Under the pieces are notes generated by a model. It saw nothing but the letters and a program-made list of their open reading frames with translations, was not told the origin of the DNA and ran no database searches. A program made the translations under genes and the position numbers. From Pseudomonas aylmerensis (lineage in GTDB: Bacteria; Pseudomonadota; Gammaproteobacteria; Pseudomonadales; Pseudomonadaceae), in the NCBI RefSeq assembly GCF_001702265.1, contig NZ_MAUE01000016.1, positions 1-64,000 of the forward strand: a DNA stretch of 64,000 nucleotides, in the 5' to 3' direction. Each line of letters starts with the position of its first letter. The first letter of the stretch is position 1. Shown here one piece after another: positions 48,433 through 58,472 of the stretch.

Positions 48433-49649
48433 CCCCACAGCCCCATCTGTTGCGGCTGCGGGCGGTCGCGCAATTGTTCGCGCAGCAGCACGCTGGTGCT
48501 GTCGGCCTGCTGCGGGTGGTAATCGCTGGTGATGAAAAACGGCTTGGCCTTGGCCAGCACGCAGCGCATGCGCGCCAGGTCTTCGAAGCGGATCTTGCGC
48601 TCACGCCGCAGGTCGACCAGGCGTTGGGTGGTGCGCAGGCCAATGCCAGGGATACGGGCGATGAGCGTCGGCTCGGCGCGGTTGAGGTCCAGCGGGAACA
48701 CCTCGCGATGTTCCAGCGCCCAGGCCAACTTGGGGTCGATGTCCAGGGCCAGGTGACCGGGGCCCTGGAACAACTCACCGGCACTGAAGCCGTAGCTGCG
48801 CAGCAGGAAGTCCGCCTGGTACAAGCGGTGCTCGCGCATCAATGGCGGTGCGGCCAGCGGCACGCTTTTCGGGCTGTTGGGGATCGGGCTGAAAGCCGAG
48901 TAATACACGCGGCGCAGCTTGAAGTTGCCGTACAGCGCCTCGGCCCCGTGGAGGATGGTGCTGTCGTCGGTATCATCGGCGCCGACGATCATCTGCGTGC
49001 TCTGCCCGGCCGGGGCAAAACGCGGGGCGCGCGGTTCGTTGAGCACCGTCTGTTCGCCGGTGTAGATGGTCTGCATGGCCTGCTTGATCGAGCCGATCTG
49101 TTTCTCCGGCGCCAGCGTCTGCAGGCTGGCATCGGTGGGCAACTCGATATTCACACTCAGCCGATCGGCGTAGCGCCCGGCCTCGGCGATCAGCGCCGGA
49201 TCTGCCTCGGGGATGGTCTTGAGGTGGATGTAGCCGCGAAAATCATGCTCTTCGCGCAGCAATTTGGCCACGCGGACGAGCTGCTCCATGGTGTAGTCGG
49301 CCGAACGGATGATGCCCGAGCTGAGAAACAGCCCGCTGACGCAATTGCGCCGGTAGAAATCCAGGGTCAGGGTCACCATCTCCTCCGGGCTGAAACGCGC
49401 GCGGGGCACATCGCTGGAACGGCGGTTGACGCAGTATTGGCAGTCGTAGAGACAGAAGTTGGTGAGCAGCACCTTGAGCAGCGACACACAGCGCCCGTCC
49501 GGGGTATAGCTGTGGCAGATGCCCATGCCGTCGGTGGAACCCAGCCCCGCCTTGCCCTCCGAGCTGCGCTTGGGCGCGCCGCTGCTCGCGCAGGAGGCGT
49601 CGTACTTGGCGGCGTCGGCGAGGATGCTGAGTTTTTCGATCAACTGCAT
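48429..49649 (-). CDS. Putative DNA modification/repair radical SAM protein
   Basis: A 406-residue radical SAM protein. The cluster motif is C66-x3-C70-x2-C73 in TNFCLYDCQYCVN, preceded by CASSGAPKR and GICHSYTPDGRC; a helix-hairpin-helix-like region LIARIPGIGLRTTQRLVDLRRERK lies near residue 340. The family is paired with DUF4130 across many bacteria and is predicted to act in DNA repair; the reaction is not known. The start at 49649 is 11 bp from a LexA-type operator, suggesting SOS control of the two-gene operon. Confidence 0.88.
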   Translation of the reverse strand: MQLIEKLSILADAAKYDASCASSGAPKRSSEGKAGLGSTDGMGICHSYTPDGRCVSLLKVLLTNFCLYDCQYCVNRRSSDVPRARFSPEEMVTLTLDFYRRNCVSGLFLSSGIIRSADYTMEQLVRVAKLLREEHDFRGYIHLKTIPEADPALIAEAGRYADRLSVNIELPTDASLQTLAPEKQIGSIKQAMQTIYTGEQTVLNEPRAPRFAPAGQSTQMIVGADDTDDSTILHGAEALYGNFKLRRVYYSAFSPIPNSPKSVPLAAPPLMREHRLYQADFLLRSYGFSAGELFQGPGHLALDIDPKLAWALEHREVFPLDLNRAEPTLIARIPGIGLRTTQRLVDLRRERKIRFEDLARMRCVLAKAKPFFITSDYHPQQADSTSVLLREQLRDRPQPQQMGLWG

Positions 49650-49660
49650 GGAGGGCTACC

Positions 49661-49684
49661 GATACTGGTTTTTTGTACAGTATC
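49661..49684. promoter_or_regulatory. LexA-type operator (SOS box)
   Basis: GATACTG, ten bases, CAGTATC: a perfect 7-bp inverted repeat containing CTG-N10-CAG, the LexA consensus of gamma-proteobacteria, with an AT-rich centre GTTTTTTGTA. It lies 12-35 bases upstream of the radical SAM start, where a promoter would overlap it. Confidence 0.75.
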
Positions 49685-49785
49685 AGCGAGCAATCCCGAA
49701 TACCAGCCTGGAATGATGACTGGTAGGCGCGGGGCTCGTCGTATCGTCGCACCGCGGCGATTCGACAAGCCAGGCTTCTAAAGTG

Positions 49786-51123
49786 TCAGCTGGCGGTGGC
49801 GAGCAACAGGTCCTGCACCGAACGCGCGTTGCCGCGATGCCGGTCCAGCGCATGCAGCGACGCCGCGATCTCGTCCGCGCGGATCGGCAGCACCGACAGC
49901 AAGGTATCGCTCAAGCCGTGGCTGGCCTGGCTGAAGCCCTGGATGTAGATGCCGGCCTTGCAGCGCTCGTCGGTGACGATACGGTAATCGCGGCTGACTT
50001 CGAAGTCGCCCATATAGGCTTCCAGCGGTGCCAGCAGTTCGCGGTGCATCTGGCGCTCATAGCCGGTGGCCAGGATCACGGCGTCGTAATGGTGGACGCT
50101 GGTTTCGCCGTTGGCGTTGTTGCGCAAGGCCAGTTCGATGCCCAGCGGACCCGGCGTGGCCTTCTCGACCACGGTCATGGTGCGGAAGGCCTGGCGGGCG
50201 ATGCCGGAGACTTTCTGGCGGTAGAAAATCCCGTAGATGCGCTCGATCAGGTCCAGGTCCACCACCGAATAGTTGGTGTTCTGGTACTCGGCGACCAGTC
50301 GCTCACGCTCCGCGCCGACTTGCTGGAACACCAGGTCGGTAAAGGCCGGCGAGAACACTTCGTTGACGAACGGGCTGTCGTCCGCTGGCTTCAGCGCCGA
50401 GCCGCGCAGGATCATGTCGACCTGCACCGACGGGAAGCTGTCGTTGAGGTCGATAAAGGCTTCGGCCGCGCTCTGGCCACCGCCGATGATCGCAATGCGC
50501 ATGGCCTTGCCGTCGACGCAAGGCTGCGAGGCCATGCGCTCCAGGTACTGGGAGTGATGGAACACCCGGCTGTCGCCCTTGAGCGCCTTGAACGCGTCGG
50601 GAATACGCGGCGTGCCGCCGGCGCTGACCACCACCGAACGGGTGGTGCGCACATGCTGCTCGCCCAGCGCATCGCGGGAGATCACGCGCAGCGCCTCGAC
50701 GTGCTGCTGGTGCAGGATCGGCTCGATCGCCAGCACTTCCTCACCGTAGCGCGCCTGGGCCTGGAACTGCCCCGCGACCCAGCGCAGGTAGTCGTTGTAC
50801 TCCATGCGGCACGGGTAGAAGGTGCCCAGGTTGATGAAATCCACCAGACGGTCGTGGGCTTTCAGGTAATTGACGAAGGAGTACGGGCTGGTGGGGTTGC
50901 GCAGGGTTACCAGGTCCTTGAGGAAGGAAATCTGCAGCTCGCTCTGGGTCACGAGGGTATTGCCGTGCCAGCGGTAGTCAGCCTGTTTGTCGAGAAACAG
51001 CACGTCCAGTTTGCCCTGGGCCTTTTCGCGCTCCTGCAGGGCGATGGCCAGCGCCAGGTTCGAAGGGCCGAAACCGATACCGATCAGGTCGTGAACCGCG
51101 GGCGAAGCAATTGCCTGTGTCAT
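49786..51123 (-). CDS. pvdA: L-ornithine N5-monooxygenase (pyoverdine)
   Basis: A 445-residue flavin N-hydroxylase, near the 443 of P. aeruginosa PvdA. It hydroxylates ornithine for pyoverdine. FAD motif IGIGFGPSNLALAIAL, the ornithine-binding region SELQISFLKDLVTLRNPTSPYSFVNYL, NADPH motif AIIGGGQSAAEAFIDL, and the ATGYE end. The ATG at 51123 is chosen because it begins the FAD domain. A TAAAT-N16-CGT promoter upstream marks it as PvdS-dependent. fpvI is adjacent, as in P. aeruginosa. Confidence 0.95.
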   Translation of the reverse strand: MTQAIASPAVHDLIGIGFGPSNLALAIALQEREKAQGKLDVLFLDKQADYRWHGNTLVTQSELQISFLKDLVTLRNPTSPYSFVNYLKAHDRLVDFINLGTFYPCRMEYNDYLRWVAGQFQAQARYGEEVLAIEPILHQQHVEALRVISRDALGEQHVRTTRSVVVSAGGTPRIPDAFKALKGDSRVFHHSQYLERMASQPCVDGKAMRIAIIGGGQSAAEAFIDLNDSFPSVQVDMILRGSALKPADDSPFVNEVFSPAFTDLVFQQVGAERERLVAEYQNTNYSVVDLDLIERIYGIFYRQKVSGIARQAFRTMTVVEKATPGPLGIELALRNNANGETSVHHYDAVILATGYERQMHRELLAPLEAYMGDFEVSRDYRIVTDERCKAGIYIQGFSQASHGLSDTLLSVLPIRADEIAASLHALDRHRGNARSVQDLLLATAS

Positions 51124-51206
51124 TCCAGTGTCCTCTGGATAAGCCCCTTGGCGGTGGGGCGGGAATACCTTCAAGACCTGCACAACAGGTCATGTGTTGA
51201 TAGGAA

Positions 51207-51230
51207 ACGAGGACAGTGAAATAAAATTTA
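51207..51230 (-). promoter_or_regulatory. PvdS-type (IS box) promoter of pvdA
   Basis: On the minus strand TAAAT, 16 bases, CGT: the exact iron-starvation box recognised by PvdS. It ends 84 bp before the pvdA start. Confidence 0.8.
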
Positions 51231-51242
51231 ACTGATCGGTGA

Positions 51243-51725
51243 TCAGTGCGCGTCCCACTCGCGCATCCGCACCCGGCAGTGCTTCATCGCGTTGACGATG
51301 TGTTTTTCCACCAGCGCGCGGGAAATGCACAGGCGCTCGGCGATCTGCACGTGGGTCAATCCGTCGAGCTTGCGCAGCATGAAACTGTCGCGGCACGCTG
51401 CCGGCAGCTCGGCGAGGGCGCGTTCGAGCAGTTCCAGGCGCTGGCCGTGGTCGTGGGTGGCGTGGGGCGAACAGGGGGCGAAGCGTTCTTCGCTGTCCAG
51501 CACATCCAGCGGCTCGACCTGGCGCAAGGCGTTGCGCCGGTGACCGTCGATCACCAGGTTCAGGGCGGTGCGGTATAAAAAGGCGCGGGGTTGTTCGATG
51601 GGGGTGTCGCTGGAACGTTCCAGCACCCGGACATAAGCGTCATGCACCACATCCTCGGCAACCTGGCGGTTGCCCAGCTTGGCGTTGAGGAAACACACCA
51701 GCTCGCGATAGTAGTTTTCCAACAT
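51243..51725 (-). CDS. fpvI: FecI-type ECF sigma factor, FpvI-like
   Basis: A 160-residue ECF sigma factor, near the 159 of FpvI, of the iron-siderophore group. Region 2 includes AEDVVHDAYVRVLER and RAFLYRTALNLVIDGHRR; region 4 is LPAACRDSFMLRKLDGLTHVQIAERLCISRALVEKHIVNAMKHC. In P. aeruginosa fpvI follows pvdA and drives the ferripyoverdine receptor gene. A Fur-type box upstream supports iron repression. No fpvR lies next to it; PvdS is a longer, different protein. The name rests on context. Confidence 0.83.
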   Translation of the reverse strand: MLENYYRELVCFLNAKLGNRQVAEDVVHDAYVRVLERSSDTPIEQPRAFLYRTALNLVIDGHRRNALRQVEPLDVLDSEERFAPCSPHATHDHGQRLELLERALAELPAACRDSFMLRKLDGLTHVQIAERLCISRALVEKHIVNAMKHCRVRMREWDAH

Positions 51726-51811
51726 GACTCCCGACCGCCGGGTGGCGGCATTAGGTCCTTGAGTGCGAAAAAGACAGCGTATGAGGTAATGGCAGTTTGG
51801 GTGCGTGCAAT

Positions 51812-51826
51812 TTATAGTAATTCTCA
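51812..51826 (-). promoter_or_regulatory. Candidate Fur box upstream of fpvI
   Basis: On the minus strand TGAGAATTACTATAA agrees with the 7-1-7 model TGATAATnATTATCA at 12 of 14 positions. It is about 87 bp before the fpvI start. Confidence 0.55.
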
Positions 51827-51902
51827 TCTACTTTTAAAGCAGACTTGCACCGATGGACGATTATTTTTCTTCAAAGGACCTGTAACCGCTTGTGTAACAG
51901 CC

Positions 51903-51926
51903 TAAATCCCCGGGCAATTCTCTCGT
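51903..51926 (+). promoter_or_regulatory. PvdS-type (IS box) promoter of pvdR
   Basis: TAAAT, 16 bases, CGT on the plus strand, 56 bp before the pvdR ATG. Exact match to the iron-starvation box. Confidence 0.75.
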
Positions 51927-51981
51927 TTAACTGTCAGCTCTGCGCAACTGCGCTCCGAACTTTCCTGGCTGGAACCTAAGC

Positions 51982-53151
51982 ATGAAACGCCCTCGCCCTG
52001 CCCGACGCGCCTTGCTTGTTATCGCGTGCCTGCTCCCCCTCATCGCCGTTGCCGCCTGGCAGGTGTTGCCGCCGGGGCGTGACACGCTCACCACCGTCAC
52101 CGTCAGCCGCGGCAATATCGAAAACAGCGTCACGGCCCTCGGCACCCTGCAACCGCGTCGATATGTGGACGTGGGCGCCCAGGCCTCCGGGCAGATCCGC
52201 AAGATTCACGTCGAAGCCGGCGATCAGGTCCAGGAAGGCCAGTTGCTGGTGGAAATCGACCCGTCCACGCAAAAAGCCAAGCTCGACGCCAGCCGCTACG
52301 CCATCGAAAACCTCAAGGCCCAGTTGCAGGAGCAGAAAGCCCAGCACGAACTGGCGCGCCAGAAATACCAGCGCCAGCAGCGCCTGGCGGCCGGCAACGC
52401 GACCCGTGAAGAAGATGTGCAAACCGCCAAGGCCGAATTGAGCGCGACCCAGGCGCGGATGGACATGTTCCAGGCGCAGATCCTCCAGGCCCAGGCCAGC
52501 CTGCGCAGCGACGAAGCGGAACTGGGCTATACGCGCATTTATGCGCCGATGACCGGCACCGTGGTGGCGGTGGACGCGCGGGTCGGCCAGACTCTCAACG
52601 CCCAGCAGCAGACCCCGTTGATCCTGCGTATCGCCAAGTTGTCGCCGATGACCGTATGGGCGGAAGTCTCGGAAGCCGATATTGGCCACGTCAAACCCGG
52701 CATGACCGCCTATTTCACCACCCTGAGCGGCGGCAACCGGCGCTGGACCAGCACCGTGCGGCAAATCCTGCCGATCCCGCCCAAGCCGTTGAATGAAACC
52801 CAGGGCAGCGGCAGCCCCAACAGTTCCAACAAAAGCGGCAGCGGCCGCGTGGTGCTCTACACCGTGCTGCTGGATGTGGACAACAGCGACAATGCCTTGA
52901 TGGCCGAAATGACCACCCAGGTGTTCTTTGTCGCGGGCGCCGTGAAGGACGCGCTCACCGTGCCGGTCGCTGCGTTGCAGGGCACCTCGAGCGCCGATAG
53001 GCAGATTGCCCGCGTAGTGGCGGCAAACGGGCGCATCGAGGAGCGCGAAGTGCGCCTGGGCATCAGTGATCGCCTGCGCGTCGAAGTGCTCGACGGCCTG
53101 CATGAAGGCGATCACCTGCTGATCGGCCCGGCTGACGGCAACGGGGGTTGA
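51982..53151 (+). CDS. pvdR: Pyoverdine efflux membrane fusion protein (MacA-type)
   Basis: A 389-residue periplasmic adaptor. An N-terminal anchor ([21 protein letters not shown]) precedes the barrel-sandwich half [22 protein letters not shown], a long coiled coil (about 100-180), the second half [21 protein letters not shown], and a beta-barrel domain. With pvdT and opmQ it forms the tripartite pump that recycles pyoverdine in Pseudomonas. It has its own PvdS-type promoter. Confidence 0.93.
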   Translation: MKRPRPARRALLVIACLLPLIAVAAWQVLPPGRDTLTTVTVSRGNIENSVTALGTLQPRRYVDVGAQASGQIRKIHVEAGDQVQEGQLLVEIDPSTQKAKLDASRYAIENLKAQLQEQKAQHELARQKYQRQQRLAAGNATREEDVQTAKAELSATQARMDMFQAQILQAQASLRSDEAELGYTRIYAPMTGTVVAVDARVGQTLNAQQQTPLILRIAKLSPMTVWAEVSEADIGHVKPGMTAYFTTLSGGNRRWTSTVRQILPIPPKPLNETQGSGSPNSSNKSGSGRVVLYTVLLDVDNSDNALMAEMTTQVFFVAGAVKDALTVPVAALQGTSSADRQIARVVAANGRIEEREVRLGISDRLRVEVLDGLHEGDHLLIGPADGNGG

Positions 53152-53152
53152 G

Positions 53153-55126
53153 GTGACCACGCCCCTGATCGAACTCAAGCACATCCGCAAATCCTACGGC
53201 GGCGGCGACAGCCCGCAGGTCGACGTATTGCGCGGCATCGACCTGTCGATCCACGCCGGGGAATTCGTCGCGATTGTCGGCGCGTCCGGCTCCGGCAAGT
53301 CCACCTTAATGAATATCCTCGGCTGCCTCGACCGGCCCACAACCGGCGACTACCTGTTCGCCGGCGAAAATGTCGCGCACCTGGACAGCGATGAGCTGGC
53401 CTGGCTGCGCCGTGAAGCGTTCGGCTTCGTGTTCCAGGGCTACCACCTGATCCCGTCGGGTTCGGCCCAGGAAAACGTCGAGATGCCGGCGATTTATGCC
53501 GGCATCAGCGCCGCCGAACGGCACGCCCGCGCCAAGGCCCTGCTCACCCGCCTGGGCCTGGCCGACCGCACCGGCAACCGTCCGCACCAGTTGTCCGGCG
53601 GCCAGCAGCAGCGCGTGTCGATTGCCCGCGCCTTGATGAATGGCGGGCACATCATCCTCGCAGATGAACCCACCGGCGCCCTCGACAGCCACAGCGGCGC
53701 CGAGGTGATGACCTTGCTCGATGAGCTGGCGAGCCAGGGCCACGTGGTGATCCTGATCACCCATGACCGCGAAGTCGCGGCGCGGGCCAATCGCATCATC
53801 GAGATTCGCGACGGCCTGATCATCAGCGATTCGGCCGAGGCCGACAGCTACGTCCCCGCCCCCGCCAGCAACGGCGCCTTGCAGGCCGTGGACCTGCGCC
53901 AGCGCCTGGCCGACGGCGCCGAACACAACGGCGCCTGGAAAGCCGAATTGATCGACGCGGTGCAGGCCGCCTGGCGGGTGATGTGGATCAACCGTTTCCG
54001 CACGGCGCTGACCCTGCTGGGCATCATCATCGGCGTGGCGTCGGTGGTGGTGATGCTGGCGGTCGGTGAAGGCAGCAAGCGCCAGGTCATGGCACAGATG
54101 GGCGCGTTCGGCTCCAACATTCTTTACCTCAGCGGTTCGTCGCCCAACCCGCGCACGCCGCTGGGTATCGTCACCCTCAATGACGTCGCGGCGCTGGCGG
54201 CACTGCCGCAGGTCAAGCGCATCATGCCGGTCAACGGCACCGAGGCCGGAGTGCGTTTTGGCAATGTCGACTACATGGCCTATGTGGGCGGCAATGACAC
54301 CAACTTCCCGGACATTTTCAACTGGCCGGTGGTTGAGGGCAGTTATTTCACCGCCGCCGATGAGCGCGCCGGTGCCACGGTGGCGGTGATTGGCCACCGC
54401 ATCCGCGAAAAGCTGTTCAAGGGCCAGGTCAACCCGATCGGCCAGTACATCCTGATCGAGAACGTGCCGTTCCAGGTGATCGGCGTGCTCGCGGAAAAAG
54501 GCGCCAGTTCCGGCAACAAGGACAGCGACGACCGCATCGCCATCCCCTACACCGCCGCCAGCGTGCGCCTGTTTGGCAGCTACAACCCCGAATACGTGGT
54601 GATTGCCGCCGCCGATGCGCGCAAGGTCCACGAGGCCGAGGTGGCCATCGACGCACTGATGCAAAAGCTGCACAACGGCAAGCGTGACTACGAGTTGACC
54701 AACAACGCCGCGATGATCCAGGCCGAGGCGCGCACCCAGAATACCCTCTCGCTGATGCTCGGCTCGATTGCGGCGATTTCGCTGTTGGTCGGCGGCATCG
54801 GCGTGATGAACATCATGCTCATGACAGTGCGCGAGCGGACCCGCGAAATCGGCATCCGCATGGCCACCGGCGCGCGCCAGCGCGACATCCTGCGCCAGTT
54901 CCTCACCGAGGCGGTGATGCTCTCGGTGGTCGGCGGCCTCTGCGGCATCGCCCTGGCCCTGCTGGTGGGCGGCGTGCTGGTGCTGGCCAAGGTGGCGGTC
55001 CAGTTTTCCCTGGTGGCGGTCCTTGGCGCATTTGGTTGCGCGCTGGTCACCGGCGTCGTATTCGGCTTTATGCCGGCCCGTAAAGCTGCCCGGCTCGATC
55101 CGGTTAAGGCATTGACCAGTGAATAA
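53153..55126 (+). CDS. pvdT: Pyoverdine efflux ABC transporter, ATPase-permease fusion (MacB-type)
   Basis: A 657-residue MacB-type protein. N-terminal ATPase: Walker [10 protein letters not shown] (about residue 43), signature [15 protein letters not shown], Walker [14 protein letters not shown]. Then a membrane segment ([23 protein letters not shown]), a large periplasmic domain, and three C-terminal helices with [24 protein letters not shown]. Start is GTG, one base after the pvdR stop. It overlaps opmQ by 8 bp. Confidence 0.93.
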   Translation: MTTPLIELKHIRKSYGGGDSPQVDVLRGIDLSIHAGEFVAIVGASGSGKSTLMNILGCLDRPTTGDYLFAGENVAHLDSDELAWLRREAFGFVFQGYHLIPSGSAQENVEMPAIYAGISAAERHARAKALLTRLGLADRTGNRPHQLSGGQQQRVSIARALMNGGHIILADEPTGALDSHSGAEVMTLLDELASQGHVVILITHDREVAARANRIIEIRDGLIISDSAEADSYVPAPASNGALQAVDLRQRLADGAEHNGAWKAELIDAVQAAWRVMWINRFRTALTLLGIIIGVASVVVMLAVGEGSKRQVMAQMGAFGSNILYLSGSSPNPRTPLGIVTLNDVAALAALPQVKRIMPVNGTEAGVRFGNVDYMAYVGGNDTNFPDIFNWPVVEGSYFTAADERAGATVAVIGHRIREKLFKGQVNPIGQYILIENVPFQVIGVLAEKGASSGNKDSDDRIAIPYTAASVRLFGSYNPEYVVIAAADARKVHEAEVAIDALMQKLHNGKRDYELTNNAAMIQAEARTQNTLSLMLGSIAAISLLVGGIGVMNIMLMTVRERTREIGIRMATGARQRDILRQFLTEAVMLSVVGGLCGIALALLVGGVLVLAKVAVQFSLVAVLGAFGCALVTGVVFGFMPARKAARLDPVKALTSE

Positions 55127-56534
55127 ACCATCCCTGCCCACGCACCTGTCCCTGCTCAGCCTGTACCTCATGTTGAGCGCCTGCACCGGCAGTCCTGGCG
55201 CCATCGACAGCGGTATTGCGCCGCCGGCCGCCTGGCATTTTGCCGAGCGCGACGCGACCCAGGCCACCAACCAGCGCTGGTGGACGCACTTTGGCAGCCC
55301 GCAACTCAATCGCCTGGTCGACCAGGCGCGGCGTGACAGTTTCGACGTCGCCGCCGCCATGGCCAGGGTCCGCCAGGCCCAGGCCAGCGCAGTGATTGCC
55401 GGCGCGCCGCTGTTGCCCGAGGTCAAGCTGAATCTCGACACCAGCCGCCAGAAACTGCTGCGCGGCAAAGGCGGACCGAGCCTGGACGCATCGCAAAGCG
55501 ATGAGGTTGTCGACAACTTCGGCGCCAACCTCACCGCCAGTTACGAAGTGGATTTCTGGGGTGGCCGCGCGGCTGCCCGCGACAGCGCCCTGCACAGCCT
55601 GCGGGCCAGCGAGTTTGACCAGGCGACGGTGGAACTGACCTTGCTCGCCAATGTGGCCGACCGCTACGCGCAAACCCTGGCAGCCGTTGAGCGCAAACAG
55701 ATTGCCCAGCTCAACCTGGCGAACGCGCGCAACGTGCTCGACCTGGTGCAGACGCGCTACGACGCCGGCTCCGCCACGGCCCTGGAACTGGCCCAGCAGA
55801 AAAGCCTGGTGGCCAGCCAACAACGGCAATTGCCGCTGATCGAGCAATTGGCCGAAGAGTCGCGGATCACCCTCGCGGCGCTCCTCGGCCAACCGGTGCA
55901 GGCCCTCGACCTGGGCGCCGAACCATTCCAGGCGCTGAGCTGGCCGACCATCGGCGCTGGCCTGCCCAGCCAATTGCTCAGTCGGCGCCCCGACATCGCC
56001 AAGGCCGAGGCGCAGCTGGCGGCGGCACAAGCCGACGTCACCGTGGCGCGGGCGGCCATGCTGCCGGCCGTGACTCTCGGTGCGACCCTTGGCTCGGACG
56101 CCTACAAAGCCGCAGAAATGCTGCGCAGCCCGTACTACACGCTGACCGCCGGGCTGGTCGGACCGATCTTCAACAACGGCCGTTTAAGCGCCGAGCGCGA
56201 CAAGGCCCGCGCCCGCCAGGATGAGCTGCTGCAAACCTACCGTGGCGCGATCATCAACGGCTTTGCCGATGTGGAAAAAGCCCTCAGCAGCATCACCCGC
56301 CTCGACCAGCAGCGCGAGTGGCAAAGCGAAGAACTGCAACAGGCGCAGACCGCCTTCCAGATCGCCGAGAGTCGCTACCAGGCAGGCGCCGAGGACTTGC
56401 TGACAGTGCTGGAGACCCAAAGCACGCTGTACGCGGCCCAGGACTTGAACGTGCAGCTGCGGCTGTCGCGCCTGCAGGCAAGCATCGCCTTGTACAAAGC
56501 GCTGGGGGGCGGCTGGGAGACTGATATCCGCTAA
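55119..56534 (+). CDS. opmQ: Outer-membrane efflux lipoprotein of the PvdRT pump
   Basis: A 471-residue TolC-type (NodT family) outer-membrane factor. A lipoprotein signal peptide with lipobox LSAC at about residue 22 is followed by two repeats of the OEP domain; conserved features include [27 protein letters not shown] and the second-half [20 protein letters not shown]. The GTG start overlaps the end of pvdT. In P. aeruginosa OpmQ works with PvdR and PvdT. Confidence 0.93.
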   Translation: MNKPSLPTHLSLLSLYLMLSACTGSPGAIDSGIAPPAAWHFAERDATQATNQRWWTHFGSPQLNRLVDQARRDSFDVAAAMARVRQAQASAVIAGAPLLPEVKLNLDTSRQKLLRGKGGPSLDASQSDEVVDNFGANLTASYEVDFWGGRAAARDSALHSLRASEFDQATVELTLLANVADRYAQTLAAVERKQIAQLNLANARNVLDLVQTRYDAGSATALELAQQKSLVASQQRQLPLIEQLAEESRITLAALLGQPVQALDLGAEPFQALSWPTIGAGLPSQLLSRRPDIAKAEAQLAAAQADVTVARAAMLPAVTLGATLGSDAYKAAEMLRSPYYTLTAGLVGPIFNNGRLSAERDKARARQDELLQTYRGAIINGFADVEKALSSITRLDQQREWQSEELQQAQTAFQIAESRYQAGAEDLLTVLETQSTLYAAQDLNVQLRLSRLQASIALYKALGGGWETDIR

Positions 56535-56637
56535 ACAAAACTCCACTTTCGTACACGAGCTGTTTTCTCGACCTACATTCTTCAACCCAGGTCCTTGGTA
56601 AAAAAGCCGCCATCACACGGCTGCCCAGGACCTCCTG

Positions 56638-57387
56638 ATGACTGTTGCAAAACACCTCGCTTGTGGCGGTATCTGGCTGATGGCAAGCACCGCCCTGGCC
56701 CAGCCACTGATCACCGAAAGCGCCATCGACTGGCTGCTCGACTGCCCCATCCCCCAGGTCGAACACCTGGACCCCGAAGTGCTGGCACGCACCCAATGCG
56801 GCGTCGTCAGTGTCCCGCGCAACTACGCCGCGCCGCGCCAAGGCAACCTGCGCCTGTATGTCACCCGTGTCGGCGCGCGCGATCCGCTGAGCCGTGAAGG
56901 CGTGGTGTTCGCCCAGGCTGGCGACACCACCCGGCGCAACCGCGCCGGCACCTTCGCCGTGCAACTGGCCAGCCGCTGGGGTGCCTATTCCAACCAGGCT
57001 TACCGCACGCTGCTCAATCGCTATGACGTGATCGAACTCAGCCCGCGCGACCTCAAGCACAAGAATGGCCTTGAGCAGGCCGTGCGCGACATGGAATTCG
57101 TGCGGGCCCAACTCGGTGACGCGCAGCTGCACTACCTCGGTAACGCCGGCGCCACGCGCTTGGGCAGCCGCTACGGCGCGCTGTTTCCCGACCGCGTCGC
57201 GCGCATGGTGCTGGTGAATGCCGAGCCCGGCGAAAAGGCCGCGCCCCGGGTTGCACAATTGCACCTCAAGGACACCGCCACGCCAGGCCCCAGCGGCTGC
57301 GTCAACCAATGGGTGGGCGACTTCCTTGCCTATGGCAAGCAGCCGCCGGCGTCGACGCGCTGCCTGGATTCAGGCGCTTGGGAGTAG
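56638..57387 (+). pseudogene. Alpha/beta hydrolase relic lacking the catalytic serine
   Basis: A 249-residue exported protein with a signal peptide (GGIWLMASTALA). It resembles the N-terminal half of TAP-type alpha/beta hydrolases: CGVVSVPRNYAAPRQGNLRLYVTR, YDVIELSPRDL, and YLGNAGATRLGSRYGALFPDRVARMVLVNAE. In the family the elbow is GxSxG; here it is G168-N-A-G-A, with Ala170 for the Ser. The protein stops about half way through the usual length. It may be a degenerate or non-catalytic protein. It follows opmQ by 103 bp and precedes an unrelated regulator. Confidence 0.7.
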
Positions 57388-57448
57388 CGCGCCGTTTGCG
57401 ACCTGTTGCGGCCGAAAACGACACCCTGCGTTGACGCTGCGACCCAAT

Positions 57449-57482
57449 CGTTATTAAGTGCTATTTATCCGCATTAATACGA
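57449..57482. promoter_or_regulatory. AT-rich imperfect inverted repeat before the FCD regulator
   Basis: CGTTATTAAGTGC and, inverted, GCATTAATACG flank CTATTTATCC, 12 bp upstream of the regulator start. A possible autoregulatory operator. Confidence 0.3.
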
Positions 57483-57494
57483 TAAATCGAACCC

Positions 57495-58262
57495 ATGCTA
57501 AGCCGCCCGCTACGACGCAAACGCCAGAAGCTGTCCGATGTGATTGTCGAGTCGGTCAAACGCTCTATCGTCACCGATGCACTCAAGCCCGGCGATCGCC
57601 TGCCCACCGAGCGCGAGCTGATGGAAAGCTTCCAGTGCTCCAAGGGCTCGGCCCGCGAGGCACTCAAGGCGCTGGAAGTCGAGGGCCTGGTGAGCACGCG
57701 CACCGGCCCCAGCGGCGGCGCCTACCTCAACCAGGCGGGCACCGAGCCGGCCAGCCGCGCCTTGCGCAACTACCTGCACTTCCAGCACCTGGATGGCGAG
57801 CAGGTCTACCAGTTGCGCAAGGTCATCGAAGTGGAACTGGCCGTCTCGGTACTCGGGCGCCTGAGTGAGGACGACTACCAGGCCCTGCAGGACAATGTGG
57901 ATTTCTGCAGCGCACCGGAAGACAGCGAGGCCGGCCAGCGTGAGCAGCGCCTGGCGGAACTGGAGTTCCACAACCTGCTGGCCAAGGCGTGCCCCAACCC
58001 GTTGCTGAGCTTCATGGCGCAGTTCCTCAATGACCTGCTGCGTGACCTGGTGGTGCTGAAAAAGGCCTACAAGCCCAAGCGCAAGCAGTTCGACGCGGCC
58101 AACCTCGACTATCACAAACAGTTGCTGAGCGCGTTTCGCGCCGGCGATGAAAAAGCCGTGCGCAGCCTGATGCACGAACACATGTGCGACGCCGAACACC
58201 ACATGACCGCGCTGGAAGGCCAGGTCAGCCCGCATTTTCTACTGGAGTTCGATCACTCTTAA
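57495..58262 (+). CDS. GntR-family regulator, FadR/FCD type
   Basis: A 255-residue regulator. An N-terminal winged helix (KLSDVIVESVKRSIVTDALKPGDRLPTERELMESFQCSKGSAREALKALEVEGLV) is joined to an all-helical FCD domain (about 90-240) with metal-ligand-like His residues (EFHNLL, YHKQLL, HMCDAEHHM). It precedes the Liv transporter and amidohydrolase on the same strand and probably controls them, though a REP doublet lies between. The effector is unknown. Confidence 0.88.
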   Translation: MLSRPLRRKRQKLSDVIVESVKRSIVTDALKPGDRLPTERELMESFQCSKGSAREALKALEVEGLVSTRTGPSGGAYLNQAGTEPASRALRNYLHFQHLDGEQVYQLRKVIEVELAVSVLGRLSEDDYQALQDNVDFCSAPEDSEAGQREQRLAELEFHNLLAKACPNPLLSFMAQFLNDLLRDLVVLKKAYKPKRKQFDAANLDYHKQLLSAFRAGDEKAVRSLMHEHMCDAEHHMTALEGQVSPHFLLEFDHS

Positions 58263-58278
58263 AAACACTACAGACCCA

Positions 58279-58374
58279 GTGTGGGAGCGGGCTTGCTCGC
58301 GAATGCGGTTGGTCAGCAAAGCATCCGGAGACTGATGCACTGCATTCGCGAGCAAGCCCGCCCGCACATTTTAT
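58279..58374. repeat. REP doublet between regulator and Liv transporter genes
   Basis: TGTGGGAGCGGGCTTGCTCGCG at the left and CGCGAGCAAGCCCGCCCGCACA inverted at the right, with a short spacer. It breaks the distance between the FCD regulator and the binding-protein gene; the remainder up to 58472 holds no gene. Confidence 0.83.
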
Positions 58375-58472
58375 GACCGCGTTTCGCCTCAATAAAAAGG
58401 CCTGCCCACAGGCCCTGCTCCACCGTATCGCCATTGCTACTCCTGCCAATAACTAAACCAGGGAGTCACCCC

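Noticed and set aside
51243..51725. Assignment of the ECF sigma factor as PvdS
   Set aside because: At 160 residues it is shorter than PvdS (187), and the order pvdA-sigma-pvdR matches fpvI in P. aeruginosa.
53306..55534. A 742-codon open frame on the minus strand across pvdT
   Set aside because: Reverse shadow of the ATP-binding and permease gene, which has Walker motifs and GTG start in operon context.
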